From an uncultured Gammaproteobacteria bacterium (GTDB lineage Bacteria > Pseudomonadota > Gammaproteobacteria > Pseudomonadales > Azotimanducaceae_A): a stretch of DNA of 21,031 nucleotides. Below, piece after piece: positions 8,308-16,992 of this stretch. The translations under genes were made by a program, and so were the position numbers. The stretch lies in NCBI GenBank assembly GCA_913041025.1, contig CAJWGQ010000023.1, positions 1 through 21,031 of the forward strand, in the 5' to 3' direction. The notes beneath the pieces were generated by a model, which saw only the letters and a list, made by a program, of their open reading frames with translations, searched no databases and was not told where the DNA came from. The first letter of the stretch is position 1, and each line of letters opens with the position of its first letter.

Positions 8308-11300
8308 GTCATTAAAAGCGAAAGTGGGTTTTGCTGAATTACATTGTTTAAGTAATTACAGTTTCTTAAGTAGCGCATCGCACCCTGAAGAGCTCGTTGA
8401 AGCAGCAGCACAAAAAGGTTATCGAGCGATTGCTTTAACTGATGAGTGTACGTATTCGGGGTTAGTAAAAGCACATATAGCTGCCAAGAAACATGCCATT
8501 AAATTCATCGTTGGTTCTGAGTTTAGGGTGTCCTTTGGAACTCCGATTAATGAAAAATTAGTTCTTTTGGCGCCTAACCGAAGTGCGTACGGACAATTAG
8601 CCGCATTCATCAGCAAGTTAAGAATGAAATCTGAAAAGGGGAGCTACTTCGCTCAAATAGATGATTTTCGTATTGGCCTAAATCAATGTTTTGTCCTATG
8701 GGTTCCCTCACTTAACTCTATTAGTGTTTTGACTCAACGAGGAGAGCAACTTAAGAGCATGTTTCCAGAATTCTGGATTGCATTGGAATTATTCCGTGAT
8801 GGTCACGATCTAGATAAAACTGCTCACGCTTTAACCCTCTCTATGCATCTGAACACTGAAATTGTAGCCAGTAATGATGTCCGAATGCACAGCAGAAGCC
8901 GGCAACCCCTAAAAGATCTGCTGAAGGCTATTAGAAAAAAAACAACCGTGGCAAAACTCGAAGAGGGGATTTCTCAAAACTCAGAGCGCACATTTCGAGA
9001 CATAGATGAACTTATGACTTTGTATCCTGCTGAAGCAATTCAAGAATCTGTGAATATCGCTTCTCGTTGCTCTTTTTCCATGGATGAGTTGAGTTATGAA
9101 TACCCAAAGGATTTAGTTCCGCCACACCTGAGCCCTACCGAATACCTGAAACAATTAACGATGGCGGGCGCAAAGAAAAGGTGGCCCACAGGAACCCCCG
9201 CGGAGACACAAAAACTAATTGAGAAGGAGCTCAGGCTCATTCATGAACTCGAGTATGAATACTATTTCCTAACCATACAGGACATAGTGCAGTTTGCCAG
9301 AGAACAAGACATTCTCTGTCAAGGTAGAGGTTCAGCAGCCAATTCAGCTGTTTGTTATTGCTTACACATCACAGAAGTCGACCCATCACGCATGCATTTG
9401 TTGTTCGAACGTTTCGTATCCAAAGAACGCAATGAGCCACCAGACATTGATGTAGATTTTGAACATGAACGGCGCGAAGAAGTCATTCAATACATCTATA
9501 AACGTTATGGCAGAGACAGAGCAGCTCTCGCGGCAAGCCTGGTTACCTATAGACCCAAAAGTGCGATTCGAGATGTCGGTAAAGCTTTAGGAATCAATTT
9601 AACCAGTCTGGAAACATTGACCAAGTCTTTAGCATGGTGGGATAAGCAAGAAGATTTTCCATCATGCGCTAAACGCGCCGGACTAGACCCAAATGCTAAA
9701 GTAACTAAACAATTACTGTTTTTTGTTAATCAAATACTAGGGTTTCCGCGTCACTTATCACAGCACGTTGGAGGGTTTGTGATTTCAGAGGGGCCATTGG
9801 CGCAACTCGTACCTGTTGAAAATGCCTCGATGCCTGAAAGAACAGTGATTCAGTGGGATAAAGAAGATCTTGAAGCGTTGGGGTTGCTGAAAATAGATGT
9901 GCTTGCGTTAGGCATGCTCACCGCAATCCGAAAATCTTTATCCCTAATTAATGATTACCGTTCTACCAAGCTAACAGTCCAAGATATTCCGCCTGAAGAC
10001 TCAAGCACTTATCACATGCTACAGCGAGGCGACAGTGTCGGAGTTTTTCAGGTTGAGTCTCGTGCTCAAATGGCGATGTTGCCTCGTTTAAAGCCTCAAA
10101 ATTTTTATGATCTCGTCATTGAGGTAGCGATTGTCCGGCCAGGACCAATACAAGGAGACATGGTCCATCCCTACCTTAGGCGTAGGCAGGGCTTAGAGCC
10201 CGTCGAGTATCCTAACGAGGACATAAAAAAGGTTCTAGAACGCACTTTAGGGATTCCGATCTTTCAGGAACAGGTAATCGAGCTTGCCATGGTGGCGGCT
10301 GGGTTTAATGCCGGCGAAGCGGATCAATTACGCAGGGCCATGGCGGCCTGGAAGAGACGTGGTGGACTAGAAAAATTCGAAAGAAAGTTAATAAATGGGA
10401 TGACGCAGCTTGGGCACGATAGAGAGTTTGCAACTCGTGTTTTTAATCAAATTAAAGGGTTTGGCGAATACGGTTTTCCTGAGTCCCATGCGGCTAGTTT
10501 TGCACTATTGGTTTATGTTTCTGCCTGGTTAAAGTGTCATGAGCCGAGTGCATTTTACTGTGGCCTTTTAAATAGTTTGCCGATGGGGTTTTATTCGCAC
10601 TCTCAACTTATACAAGACGCACAGCGGCATCACATTGTTATTCACCCTATCGATGTTCAGCATAGCCACTGGGATCATTGTTTAGAAGGTCCAACTCACA
10701 AATTCAAAACCCAACCTGCTATTAGATTAGGCATGCGACTTATCAAAGGATTAGATAGGCACACTGGGACTCGTATAGAGCAAGAAGTGGTCAAAAGAAA
10801 ATTTACGTGCATTGACGATCTGGCGGAACGAGCAATGGTGAACGACCAAAATATGCGATTTTTAGCGCGCTCAGGAGCGTTAAGGTCATTGTCTGGCAAT
10901 CGACATCAAGCTCACTGGGACGTCGCAGGAATAAACCGCCCTCTTCCACTCGAAGCGTTCTCTTCGGCTGTTGCAGAAGAAAAAATTCCAACCAAAAATT
11001 CTGTCTTACTTTCTGAGCCATCAGCAGAAAAGAATCTCGTTAGCGACTATCGATACACGGGGCTTACGCTTGGTCCTCACCCCATGCATTTAATTAAGGG
11101 TCGTGGTGATTGGTCTAAATATACGACAGCCAGAGAGTTAGCCAACGCCAGACCGGGACAGTTCATCCGTGTTGCGGGGTTAGTCACCGGTAGACAACGC
11201 CCGAGCACTGCAAGTGGCGTTATTTTCATGACCATTGAAGACGAGACAGGCAACATGAACGTCGTGATATGGACCGGAATACTGAAAAAATTCCGTTCAG

Positions 11301-11455
11301 CCGTTCTGCAAGGGCAGTTACTTAAGATAAAGGGTGTTGTAGAGCGCGAAGGGATGGTTATCCACGTCGTTGCAGGACACATAGAAGACGCATCCTATTT
11401 ATTTACAAACATAACAGCCCAGAATATCGACTTAAAATCTCGGGATTTTCATTAA
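8294..11455 (+). CDS. dnaE2: DnaE2 (ImuC), error-prone DNA polymerase III alpha-type subunit
   Basis: SOS-induced C-family polymerase that carries out error-prone bypass with ImuA and ImuB (1053 aa from the chosen start). The N-terminal PHP domain begins FAELHCLSNYSFLSSASHP. The catalytic Asp386 and Asp388 lie in PPDIDVDFEHERRE, and the third Asp535 in KIDVLALGM. RGSAANSAVCYCL, RPGPIQGDMVHPYLRRRQG and IFQEQVIELAM are typical of DnaE2. The C-terminus carries an OB-fold (IRVAGLVTGRQRPSTASGV). The frame is open from 8210, but I place the start at the ATG at 8294, because the extra 28 residues lie inside imuB, resemble no DnaE2 N-terminus, and PHP homology begins about 12 residues after this Met. 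The result is a 14-base overlap with imuB. The gene ends tail to tail with the next gene, 3 bases apart. Confidence 0.95.
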   Translation: MVISRSLKAKVGFAELHCLSNYSFLSSASHPEELVEAAAQKGYRAIALTDECTYSGLVKAHIAAKKHAIKFIVGSEFRVSFGTPINEKLVLLAPNRSAYGQLAAFISKLRMKSEKGSYFAQIDDFRIGLNQCFVLWVPSLNSISVLTQRGEQLKSMFPEFWIALELFRDGHDLDKTAHALTLSMHLNTEIVASNDVRMHSRSRQPLKDLLKAIRKKTTVAKLEEGISQNSERTFRDIDELMTLYPAEAIQESVNIASRCSFSMDELSYEYPKDLVPPHLSPTEYLKQLTMAGAKKRWPTGTPAETQKLIEKELRLIHELEYEYYFLTIQDIVQFAREQDILCQGRGSAANSAVCYCLHITEVDPSRMHLLFERFVSKERNEPPDIDVDFEHERREEVIQYIYKRYGRDRAALAASLVTYRPKSAIRDVGKALGINLTSLETLTKSLAWWDKQEDFPSCAKRAGLDPNAKVTKQLLFFVNQILGFPRHLSQHVGGFVISEGPLAQLVPVENASMPERTVIQWDKEDLEALGLLKIDVLALGMLTAIRKSLSLINDYRSTKLTVQDIPPEDSSTYHMLQRGDSVGVFQVESRAQMAMLPRLKPQNFYDLVIEVAIVRPGPIQGDMVHPYLRRRQGLEPVEYPNEDIKKVLERTLGIPIFQEQVIELAMVAAGFNAGEADQLRRAMAAWKRRGGLEKFERKLINGMTQLGHDREFATRVFNQIKGFGEYGFPESHAASFALLVYVSAWLKCHEPSAFYCGLLNSLPMGFYSHSQLIQDAQRHHIVIHPIDVQHSHWDHCLEGPTHKFKTQPAIRLGMRLIKGLDRHTGTRIEQEVVKRKFTCIDDLAERAMVNDQNMRFLARSGALRSLSGNRHQAHWDVAGINRPLPLEAFSSAVAEEKIPTKNSVLLSEPSAEKNLVSDYRYTGLTLGPHPMHLIKGRGDWSKYTTARELANARPGQFIRVAGLVTGRQRPSTASGVIFMTIEDETGNMNVVIWTGILKKFRSAVLQGQLLKIKGVVEREGMVIHVVAGHIEDASYLFTNITAQNIDLKSRDFH

Positions 11456-11458
11456 GCC

Positions 11459-13297
11459 TTAGTTGAGTTCAATCAAAGGATAACTGCTTCTACAAAGACT
11501 GTCCCAAGGTTTGATCGGGAGGTCCTTTAATAAATTCGATACCCGTTCTTTTTCTTTATCACGCGAACCTTCATGCCGCTCAAACAATCGATTTAAAGCG
11601 TCGGCGGCTAAACCAACAGAAAATATGTTTTCGTCCTCAGCAATAACCTGCTCTAGCAACTGAGATAATGAGTCAAATTGCCCCCCATTAATCCTGATTG
11701 ATTGACTGCACACAACCACCAATGACCACAGAGCATTTTCTCTTACGGCTGAACGAACTTTTGAAAAACGCTCGTAACCGTAATTAATCCCAATGCCTTC
11801 GCAAACGTCACACTCATCGGTGGGACGCACAAATTTGATGTCTCGTTCTTGAGCGCGATCCATGCTGACGCGATTTTCTTCAAGTTGTAAGCACGAAGTA
11901 AGCGCATCGATAATCAGACAAAGCATCTCTTTTGATTTTTCAGAGTTCACTACCCTTCTGGCTAGGGAGCCTAAAGCACACGCTGCTACTGAGCGCACAT
12001 AAACAGAGGTGTCCTCATGAAGGACGTCTGATAACTTTTCAACTACTTTTGCATGAGGCTCGCCAACCTCACCCAATCCAAATGTTCCTGCTTTCCTTAA
12101 CCATTTAGAAGAGGACGCCGTGGCTTTCATAAATAGATCCGTCGCTTTGTGCCCGACGCCAATAAGACCATAGGTGGCAGCCCTCCTGACACTCTCTCTT
12201 TCTTCGAACAAACCTTTCTTCAAGACATTTAATGCCGCTGTGGAGGATGCGCCTGATGCTAGCCCATAGGCAGCCCCAATTCTTTGTGGTTCGTTTTCGT
12301 CTCCTAACACGAAAAGCTGATTTTCTAGTTCTGATACTTTTTCCTTATCGAGTGTTTCATCGATAACATAGCAGTCCTGAGCAAGCCAGTTGTAGTGATG
12401 GTCCCAGACTGCTTCAAGCTCAGAGCCCGTGTCGCTTAGCTGTTGTCGAGTAAGCTTGTCTAACTCATCGAAGCTAGTTTTATGTGGGTTTCGGGATCTT
12501 GTTTTGGGCTTCTGAGTTGTTCGATAAAGCCAGAATCGCCACATGAATCTTGGGTTGATTTTCCAGTTACTAAATTCGTCTCTTCGATGGTTGCCTCGAT
12601 GAAACAAGTTGTGGGAGTACAGGACGACGCTGCCAGCCTCGAGTGGTGTTACCTCAAAAGGTTCTACAAGCGGCCATTGAGTTTTTTCAACGGCCTCGCG
12701 AAGACGGACATCGTGGTCGGTGCTCTGTGACAATATTTGGTCTTGCGAATAATTTGATTTGGGCCCACTGACCGGAACACGCTCCATCCCGTTGATTTGA
12801 TATTGAAAATCCAGATGATCTGCTCCGGCGAAATTGTCGTGATTCTCCTCGTGGTTGAATGTCCAGTATTGCGAATATGGAATCGTTGACGTAGGCCCCA
12901 TAAGCGGACCGACCGCTTGAGGGTAATAAAGCATTTCTAACTGAACCGGATGATGGTAACGAGGCCTGCGTCCGTTAAAGGGTCCGTTATCGTCCTTATG
13001 CCAGTGTTGGTCGTGGGAGCCGCTGACAAACGGTGTGTTATGAGTGAAGGGAACGATCGCCCAGTCTTCACCTATGAGCTCGTTACAAGCTTTAATGACA
13101 CCCGGTGCTTTTAGAATTTCGAGGATCTCCGGTATTACCGTCGCATCAATTAATTGTTTATTGCTAAACGCGCCTTTTTCTTTTTCGTAGATTTCCTGAT
13201 GGAGTTGCTTATCCACACCAACCTGTTCTGGAGACAGAATAACCATCCCGCGAGTCACGAATTCATGGGTTAATTTGTCGAAGTTGCTTTGAAGCAT
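11459..13297 (-). CDS. Phytanoyl-CoA dioxygenase-like domain fused to HEAT repeats
   Basis: Large probable Fe(II)/2-oxoglutarate dioxygenase (612 aa) with an unusual tail. Residues about 1-265 form the PhyH-like domain. The iron ligands are probably His100 and Asp102 in HWHKDD, with the distal His233 in NLFHRGNHR; a basic cluster (251-259, FMWRFWLYR) could supply the 2-oxoglutarate-binding Arg. Residues about 335-450 are HEAT or PBS-lyase-like repeats (RIGAAYGLASG, VRRAATYGLIGVG, LRKAGTFGLGEVG, VRSVAACALGSL), with further helical repeats at about 515-575. A CDVC pair sits at 496-499. There is no signal peptide, so it is probably cytoplasmic. It is the last gene of a tight minus-strand group, 5 bases after the acetyltransferase gene. 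The substrate is not recognisable. HEAT repeats usually bind proteins, so a protein or peptide substrate is possible but unproven. Confidence 0.85.
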   Translation of the reverse strand: MLQSNFDKLTHEFVTRGMVILSPEQVGVDKQLHQEIYEKEKGAFSNKQLIDATVIPEILEILKAPGVIKACNELIGEDWAIVPFTHNTPFVSGSHDQHWHKDDNGPFNGRRPRYHHPVQLEMLYYPQAVGPLMGPTSTIPYSQYWTFNHEENHDNFAGADHLDFQYQINGMERVPVSGPKSNYSQDQILSQSTDHDVRLREAVEKTQWPLVEPFEVTPLEAGSVVLYSHNLFHRGNHRRDEFSNWKINPRFMWRFWLYRTTQKPKTRSRNPHKTSFDELDKLTRQQLSDTGSELEAVWDHHYNWLAQDCYVIDETLDKEKVSELENQLFVLGDENEPQRIGAAYGLASGASSTAALNVLKKGLFEERESVRRAATYGLIGVGHKATDLFMKATASSSKWLRKAGTFGLGEVGEPHAKVVEKLSDVLHEDTSVYVRSVAACALGSLARRVVNSEKSKEMLCLIIDALTSCLQLEENRVSMDRAQERDIKFVRPTDECDVCEGIGINYGYERFSKVRSAVRENALWSLVVVCSQSIRINGGQFDSLSQLLEQVIAEDENIFSVGLAADALNRLFERHEGSRDKEKERVSNLLKDLPIKPWDSLCRSSYPLIELN

Positions 13298-13302
13298 CGT
13301 TA

Positions 13303-13761
13303 TTAATTGAGGAGTTGCCTCATTTCTGTACCTAACGCCGTAAATCCGTATTTTTCATAAAACGGTCTGTTATGCTCGGTTTGCGGCATTAAATAAAGAC
13401 CAAAATCATTACACCCGGCTTGACGAGCCTGCTCAACTGCCCCGCTAACCAATAGGCCCCCAACGTTCTTTCCTCTCGCGGAGGAGTCAACAACCAGCTC
13501 TTCGAGCTGGCAATAAGACTGCTCATATCGCAGAGCTAGATTAAAGGATATCGAGCTCATGCCGAGTAGTTTCCCGTTCTCCTCGGCGACTAAAACTAAT
13601 CCTCGATCACCTTTAATCATATCGTTATAGACCGTACGCTTAATTTCAGTTGGTTTTTCAGTGGCATTGCCCTCTCCACCAGTCGATGCCTTTAGGACAC
13701 CCAATAACCTGACGCACTGCTCATAATCTTTTTCCTCAGCTAGTCTAATTTCAACGCTCAT
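13303..13761 (-). CDS. GNAT-family N-acetyltransferase
   Basis: Small cytoplasmic acetyl-CoA-dependent transferase (152 aa, single GNAT domain). It begins IRLAEEKDYEQCVRLL, a typical first strand and helix. The core strand LEELVVDSSARGKNVGGLLV (86-105) carries the acetyl-CoA pyrophosphate-binding loop RGKNVGG (96-102), and the last conserved motif NRPFYEKYGF (131-140) contains the usual Tyr. The substrate (amine, amino acid or peptide) cannot be read from the sequence. An AGGAG Shine-Dalgarno inside the end of the upstream gene lies 7 bases before the ATG; the two genes are 3 bases apart, and the dioxygenase-HEAT gene follows after 5 bases. Co-translation as an operon is therefore likely. Confidence 0.9.
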   Translation of the reverse strand: MSVEIRLAEEKDYEQCVRLLGVLKASTGGEGNATEKPTEIKRTVYNDMIKGDRGLVLVAEENGKLLGMSSISFNLALRYEQSYCQLEELVVDSSARGKNVGGLLVSGAVEQARQAGCNDFGLYLMPQTEHNRPFYEKYGFTALGTEMRQLLN

Positions 13762-13764
13762 GAT

Positions 13765-14211
13765 TTATCTCCTGGCAAAATATTTAGGGTCACGGAAAGA
13801 CATAGTCAACACTCGTTGATGAATTTTCCAGACCGCGTCCTCTAATCGAAACTCATCACTATAGTGCCCGATTGCTGCAGGGCCATCGAATTCAATGACT
13901 TCACTAGTTAGACTTTCATCACCAATATGTCGATAAAGCGACAGATAGGATATGCCCTTAGCTGTTTCATCATCTAATATTTCGGTATGAATATTGGTTA
14001 ATACGTGCCTAGATCTTAGTTTTGCTGGTCTTTTGTTAAGGCCTAATCGAATGTTTTCACGTCCTGCCAGTGGCACTCCCGCATTTAGGACAGCATTGAT
14101 GGTGAATAATTCGGCCAATTCATCGTATTGACCGAAATCTAATAGGCGTGCGTAGGAGATTGATAGTTTTTCACACTGCCTTTCGATTTCTAATTTCTCT
14201 AAATCGGTCAT
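13765..14211 (-). CDS. NTF2-like/SnoaL-like fold protein
   Basis: Small cone-shaped alpha+beta barrel protein (148 aa) of the SnoaL-like NTF2 superfamily. This superfamily includes isomerases, dehydratases, cyclases and non-enzymatic binding proteins. The N-terminal helices (LEKLEIERQCEKLSISYARL, then FGQYDELAELFT) and the strand ending RSRHVLTNIHTEI are typical of these pocket domains; Tyr20, Asp26, His69, His74 and Trp128 could line the pocket. The long C-terminal strand is FRLEDAVWKIHQRVLTM. The substrate is unknown. It lies 50 bases downstream of pmbA and 3 bases upstream of the acetyltransferase gene, in the same operon-like group. Similar proteins are often annotated as nuclear transport factor 2 family protein. 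Confidence 0.85.
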   Translation of the reverse strand: MTDLEKLEIERQCEKLSISYARLLDFGQYDELAELFTINAVLNAGVPLAGRENIRLGLNKRPAKLRSRHVLTNIHTEILDDETAKGISYLSLYRHIGDESLTSEVIEFDGPAAIGHYSDEFRLEDAVWKIHQRVLTMSFRDPKYFARR

Positions 14212-14261
14212 AGCCCTCTGTGAACTATCAGCGAAAAGAAAAACACGTCGACTCGCTCGAG

Positions 14262-15590
14262 TTATCCGGAAATAGCCACATCAGAAAACCGAATCGATGG
14301 CATTAAACAGGACCTCGACCAGTTCCAGTGTTGCAGATCACCAATTAATCGGATTTGCTTAAGCATTTCAAAAAAATTACCAGCAACTGTTATCTGTCGC
14401 ACAGGCTGGATTCTCTCCCCATCTTTGCAGAGGAATCCCGCTGCTCCAAAACTGAAATTACCTGAAATTGCATTGGCACCGGAATGCAAACCCGTCAAAT
14501 CGGTAATTTCCAGGTACTCTCCTGTCACTAATTCCTCTCTGCTCGCGTTACCAGCTTGAATAACGAGCTGATGAATTCCGACACCTAGTGTGCTTCTCGG
14601 CCCTCTAGTCCCATTAGCAGTGGTAGCCGTATCAAAATAGCTAGCAGTGGAGCTGTTATGCAAAAATGTTTTGAGTTCTCCGTTTCGGATTAACGCAAGT
14701 TCATTGGTCGCGGCGCCCTCCGCGTCGAATAAGGTATAGCCAAAACCCTCAGATAACAGAGGGCTATCAATAATCTCAAGCCTCTCATCTGCGATTCGCT
14801 CGCCAATCTTATCTTTCATGGGATTTACCCCATCCTTTGCGGACTTTCCTGAAAACATGGACGCGAATACACCAAACAGATCGGGTTGACATTCGTCATC
14901 AAAGATCACGTCATAGCGTTTGCTTTCTACTGGTTTTCCTCGAAGAATATCTGAGCAGCGTTGGTAAACTTCCTTGACCAAATGATTTGAGTCGATCTCT
15001 CGAAACACTCTAGAGGCCTGGCCGCTTCCCTCCATCACGTTGTATTCCCCATCTTCCATTAGAGCGTGCGCGTAGCAAACATTGTTTTTTGCGCTAGAGC
15101 GAGCGGTCAAACCTGACGTCGAAAACAGGTAACGGCTACCCTGACCACTCTGTATGCCATTATAAGGTACGTTCTTGATGTTCTGTTGTTCTAGAAGAGC
15201 CGACTCTATGCTCAGGATCGTGTCGATCTTCTCCTCTACCGAACTAGTATCTTCAGGGCAGAAAAAGTCATCATCAGTGGAGAGCGTATCTTTAATATTT
15301 TGAATGTTTTCATGTTCATCTTCGGCGGCATAGCTTGCGTTGGTCAATGCTTGATCTAACATAGTTCCAAGCGCTTCGTCGTCGCTCGCTTCACTGTATG
15401 CTGTCCCTACCTTGTTGTCTTTGATGACTCGAATGCCAAAGACTTGGCTGGAACTAATCTTGTACTCATCTAATTCGCCCTCTTGAGCAGACAATGAAAG
15501 AGATTCACCTTCATCAATGATTAAGTCTCCTACCGCATCTTTCTCTAGAACTTTGTTTAAAACTCTCTCGGCAATTTCTTCCCAAGCCAC
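14262..15590 (-). CDS. pmbA: PmbA/TldE, partner subunit of the TldD metalloprotease
   Basis: Cytoplasmic partner of TldD (442 aa). TldD and TldE/PmbA form a heterodimeric zinc protease that, in Escherichia coli, matures microcin B17 and degrades the CcdA antitoxin. The fold is recognisable from the N-terminal tract about using residual sequence (SLSAQEGELDEYKISSSQVFG), the internal SEGFGYTLFDAEGAATNE stretch, GELKTFLHNSSTASYFD, and the C-terminal SGANAISGNFSFGAAGFLC and QITVAGNFFEMLK. There is no HExxxH zinc motif, as expected for the TldE side. The start is GTG, and its first G is the last base of the tldD stop codon (TAGTG), a one-base overlap implying coupled translation and equal dosage. 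A small NTF2-like gene follows after 50 bases. Confidence 0.92.
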   Translation of the reverse strand: MAWEEIAERVLNKVLEKDAVGDLIIDEGESLSLSAQEGELDEYKISSSQVFGIRVIKDNKVGTAYSEASDDEALGTMLDQALTNASYAAEDEHENIQNIKDTLSTDDDFFCPEDTSSVEEKIDTILSIESALLEQQNIKNVPYNGIQSGQGSRYLFSTSGLTARSSAKNNVCYAHALMEDGEYNVMEGSGQASRVFREIDSNHLVKEVYQRCSDILRGKPVESKRYDVIFDDECQPDLFGVFASMFSGKSAKDGVNPMKDKIGERIADERLEIIDSPLLSEGFGYTLFDAEGAATNELALIRNGELKTFLHNSSTASYFDTATTANGTRGPRSTLGVGIHQLVIQAGNASREELVTGEYLEITDLTGLHSGANAISGNFSFGAAGFLCKDGERIQPVRQITVAGNFFEMLKQIRLIGDLQHWNWSRSCLMPSIRFSDVAISG

Positions 15591-16975
15591 TATTCGTTAC
15601 CTCCAACCAGAATATCATCCACTTTGAGGCTTGCCTGTCCGACAGTTGTAGGGACGCCGCCAGAAACTGACCCACAAATACCACAGGCGAGCGCAAAATC
15701 ATCTCCTATCATCGATATCTCTTTCAGCACTGCCGGACCAGTGCTGATTAAGGTCGCTGCTTTGACAGGGTGTTTTACCTTTCCTTCTTCAACAAAATAA
15801 CCCTCGGTCACTGCAAAATTAAATTCACCTGTTCCAGGTTGAACTGACCCCCCGCCCATATGAGAAGCGTAGATTCCTCGGTCAATCGAGGAGATCATGT
15901 CCTCAAGATTATTCTCTCCCGCCTCTATAAAGGTGTTTCTCATTCTCGATGCAGGTGCATATCGATAGGATTCGCGGCGAGCCGACCCGGTTCGAGGATG
16001 ATCTATTTGCTGGGAACCAATTCGATCAGTCATGAAACTAGTTAGAACCCCGTCTTTGATCAGTTGAGTCTTTTGAGTCTCTAAACCTTCATCATCCATG
16101 TTAATAGACCCCCACTCTTTAGTAAGAGTGCCATCATCGACTGCGTTAACGACCGATGAAGCAATAACTTCCCCCATTTTGTCATGGAATACCGAGGCCT
16201 TCTTCGCGACCGACGTAGTCTCCAGTAGATGGCCACAGGCTTCATGAAATATTACACCGCCAAAACCAGGACCAATGACAACCGGCATCCGTCCAGAGGG
16301 GCAAGGCTTAGCACTAAGATTAACTATTGCTTGGCGAGCAGCCTCATTTCCGGTGATTTCTGGATTGATGTTCTCAGATAACTCCCAGCCAGTAAGCCCG
16401 CCATCATTCCACGAGCCCGTAGACTGTTCGTTTCCGTCAATGGCGATCGCGCTGAGACCTGCCCTGGTATAATTTCGTTGATCAGACGCATGCAGTCCTT
16501 CGCTGTTGAATATTTCAACAATCTGCTGCCGCTGATTACAAAACCCCCTGGTCTGCGAAATTTGGTTACTGGCGTTCTTGGCATGTTTATTAGCGCTTAA
16601 AAGGTAAGCGATTTTTTCATCGAAGGAAGAATCTTTAGATAATGGAATTGATGCTTTATGGCGATCCGTAACATCGATAAAGTTAAATGGAGCTGATGAA
16701 GTTGAAGGGTCTCGTAGATCCTTCGCGGCTAGTTCGCTGGCAATTCGCTTCAATTCTTCTACTTCGGTTTTATTGGTGTATCCGTAAAGCACTTTGGTGC
16801 CAAAAACTAGCCTGACACCTATCCCAAAATCGATACCTGACTCTACAGATTGAACTTTTTCACTCAATGTACTGACAGAACCTGTTTGATTTCTTTCGAC
16901 AAAAAGGTCGACGAAATCGGCGCCTAACGCGATAGCATGATCGATCACCTGATTCGCTGTTTCTTGTTTCAACAT
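15590..16975 (-). CDS. tldD: TldD, zinc metalloprotease subunit
   Basis: Catalytic half of the TldD/TldE protease (461 aa), which cleaves unfolded peptides inside a closed chamber. The zinc motif HEACGH gives His244, Glu245 and His249, and the likely third zinc ligand is Cys434 in CGICGSVSG near the C-terminus. Other family blocks are GVRLVFGTKVLYGY (53-66), DDGTLTKEWGSINMDDEG, TGSARRESYRYAPASRMRNT, GGGSVQPGTGEFNF and VGQASLKVDDILVGG. The C-terminal ICGSVSGGVPTTVGQ segment resembles, from memory, the shorter Firmicutes-like branch more than E. coli TldD. The gene starts an operon-like group, directly opposite the dehalogenase gene, with a perfect inverted repeat 18-33 bases ahead of its ATG. 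The Shine-Dalgarno is weak. Confidence 0.94.
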   Translation of the reverse strand: MLKQETANQVIDHAIALGADFVDLFVERNQTGSVSTLSEKVQSVESGIDFGIGVRLVFGTKVLYGYTNKTEVEELKRIASELAAKDLRDPSTSSAPFNFIDVTDRHKASIPLSKDSSFDEKIAYLLSANKHAKNASNQISQTRGFCNQRQQIVEIFNSEGLHASDQRNYTRAGLSAIAIDGNEQSTGSWNDGGLTGWELSENINPEITGNEAARQAIVNLSAKPCPSGRMPVVIGPGFGGVIFHEACGHLLETTSVAKKASVFHDKMGEVIASSVVNAVDDGTLTKEWGSINMDDEGLETQKTQLIKDGVLTSFMTDRIGSQQIDHPRTGSARRESYRYAPASRMRNTFIEAGENNLEDMISSIDRGIYASHMGGGSVQPGTGEFNFAVTEGYFVEEGKVKHPVKAATLISTGPAVLKEISMIGDDFALACGICGSVSGGVPTTVGQASLKVDDILVGGNE

Positions 16976-16992
16976 TTTGTTCTACCAATTGC

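Noticed and set aside
14212..14261. Terminator hairpin between pmbA and the NTF2-like gene
   Set aside because: The ACTCG/CGAGT repeat has almost no loop and forms only about 4 base pairs, and the following T-rich stretch is interrupted.
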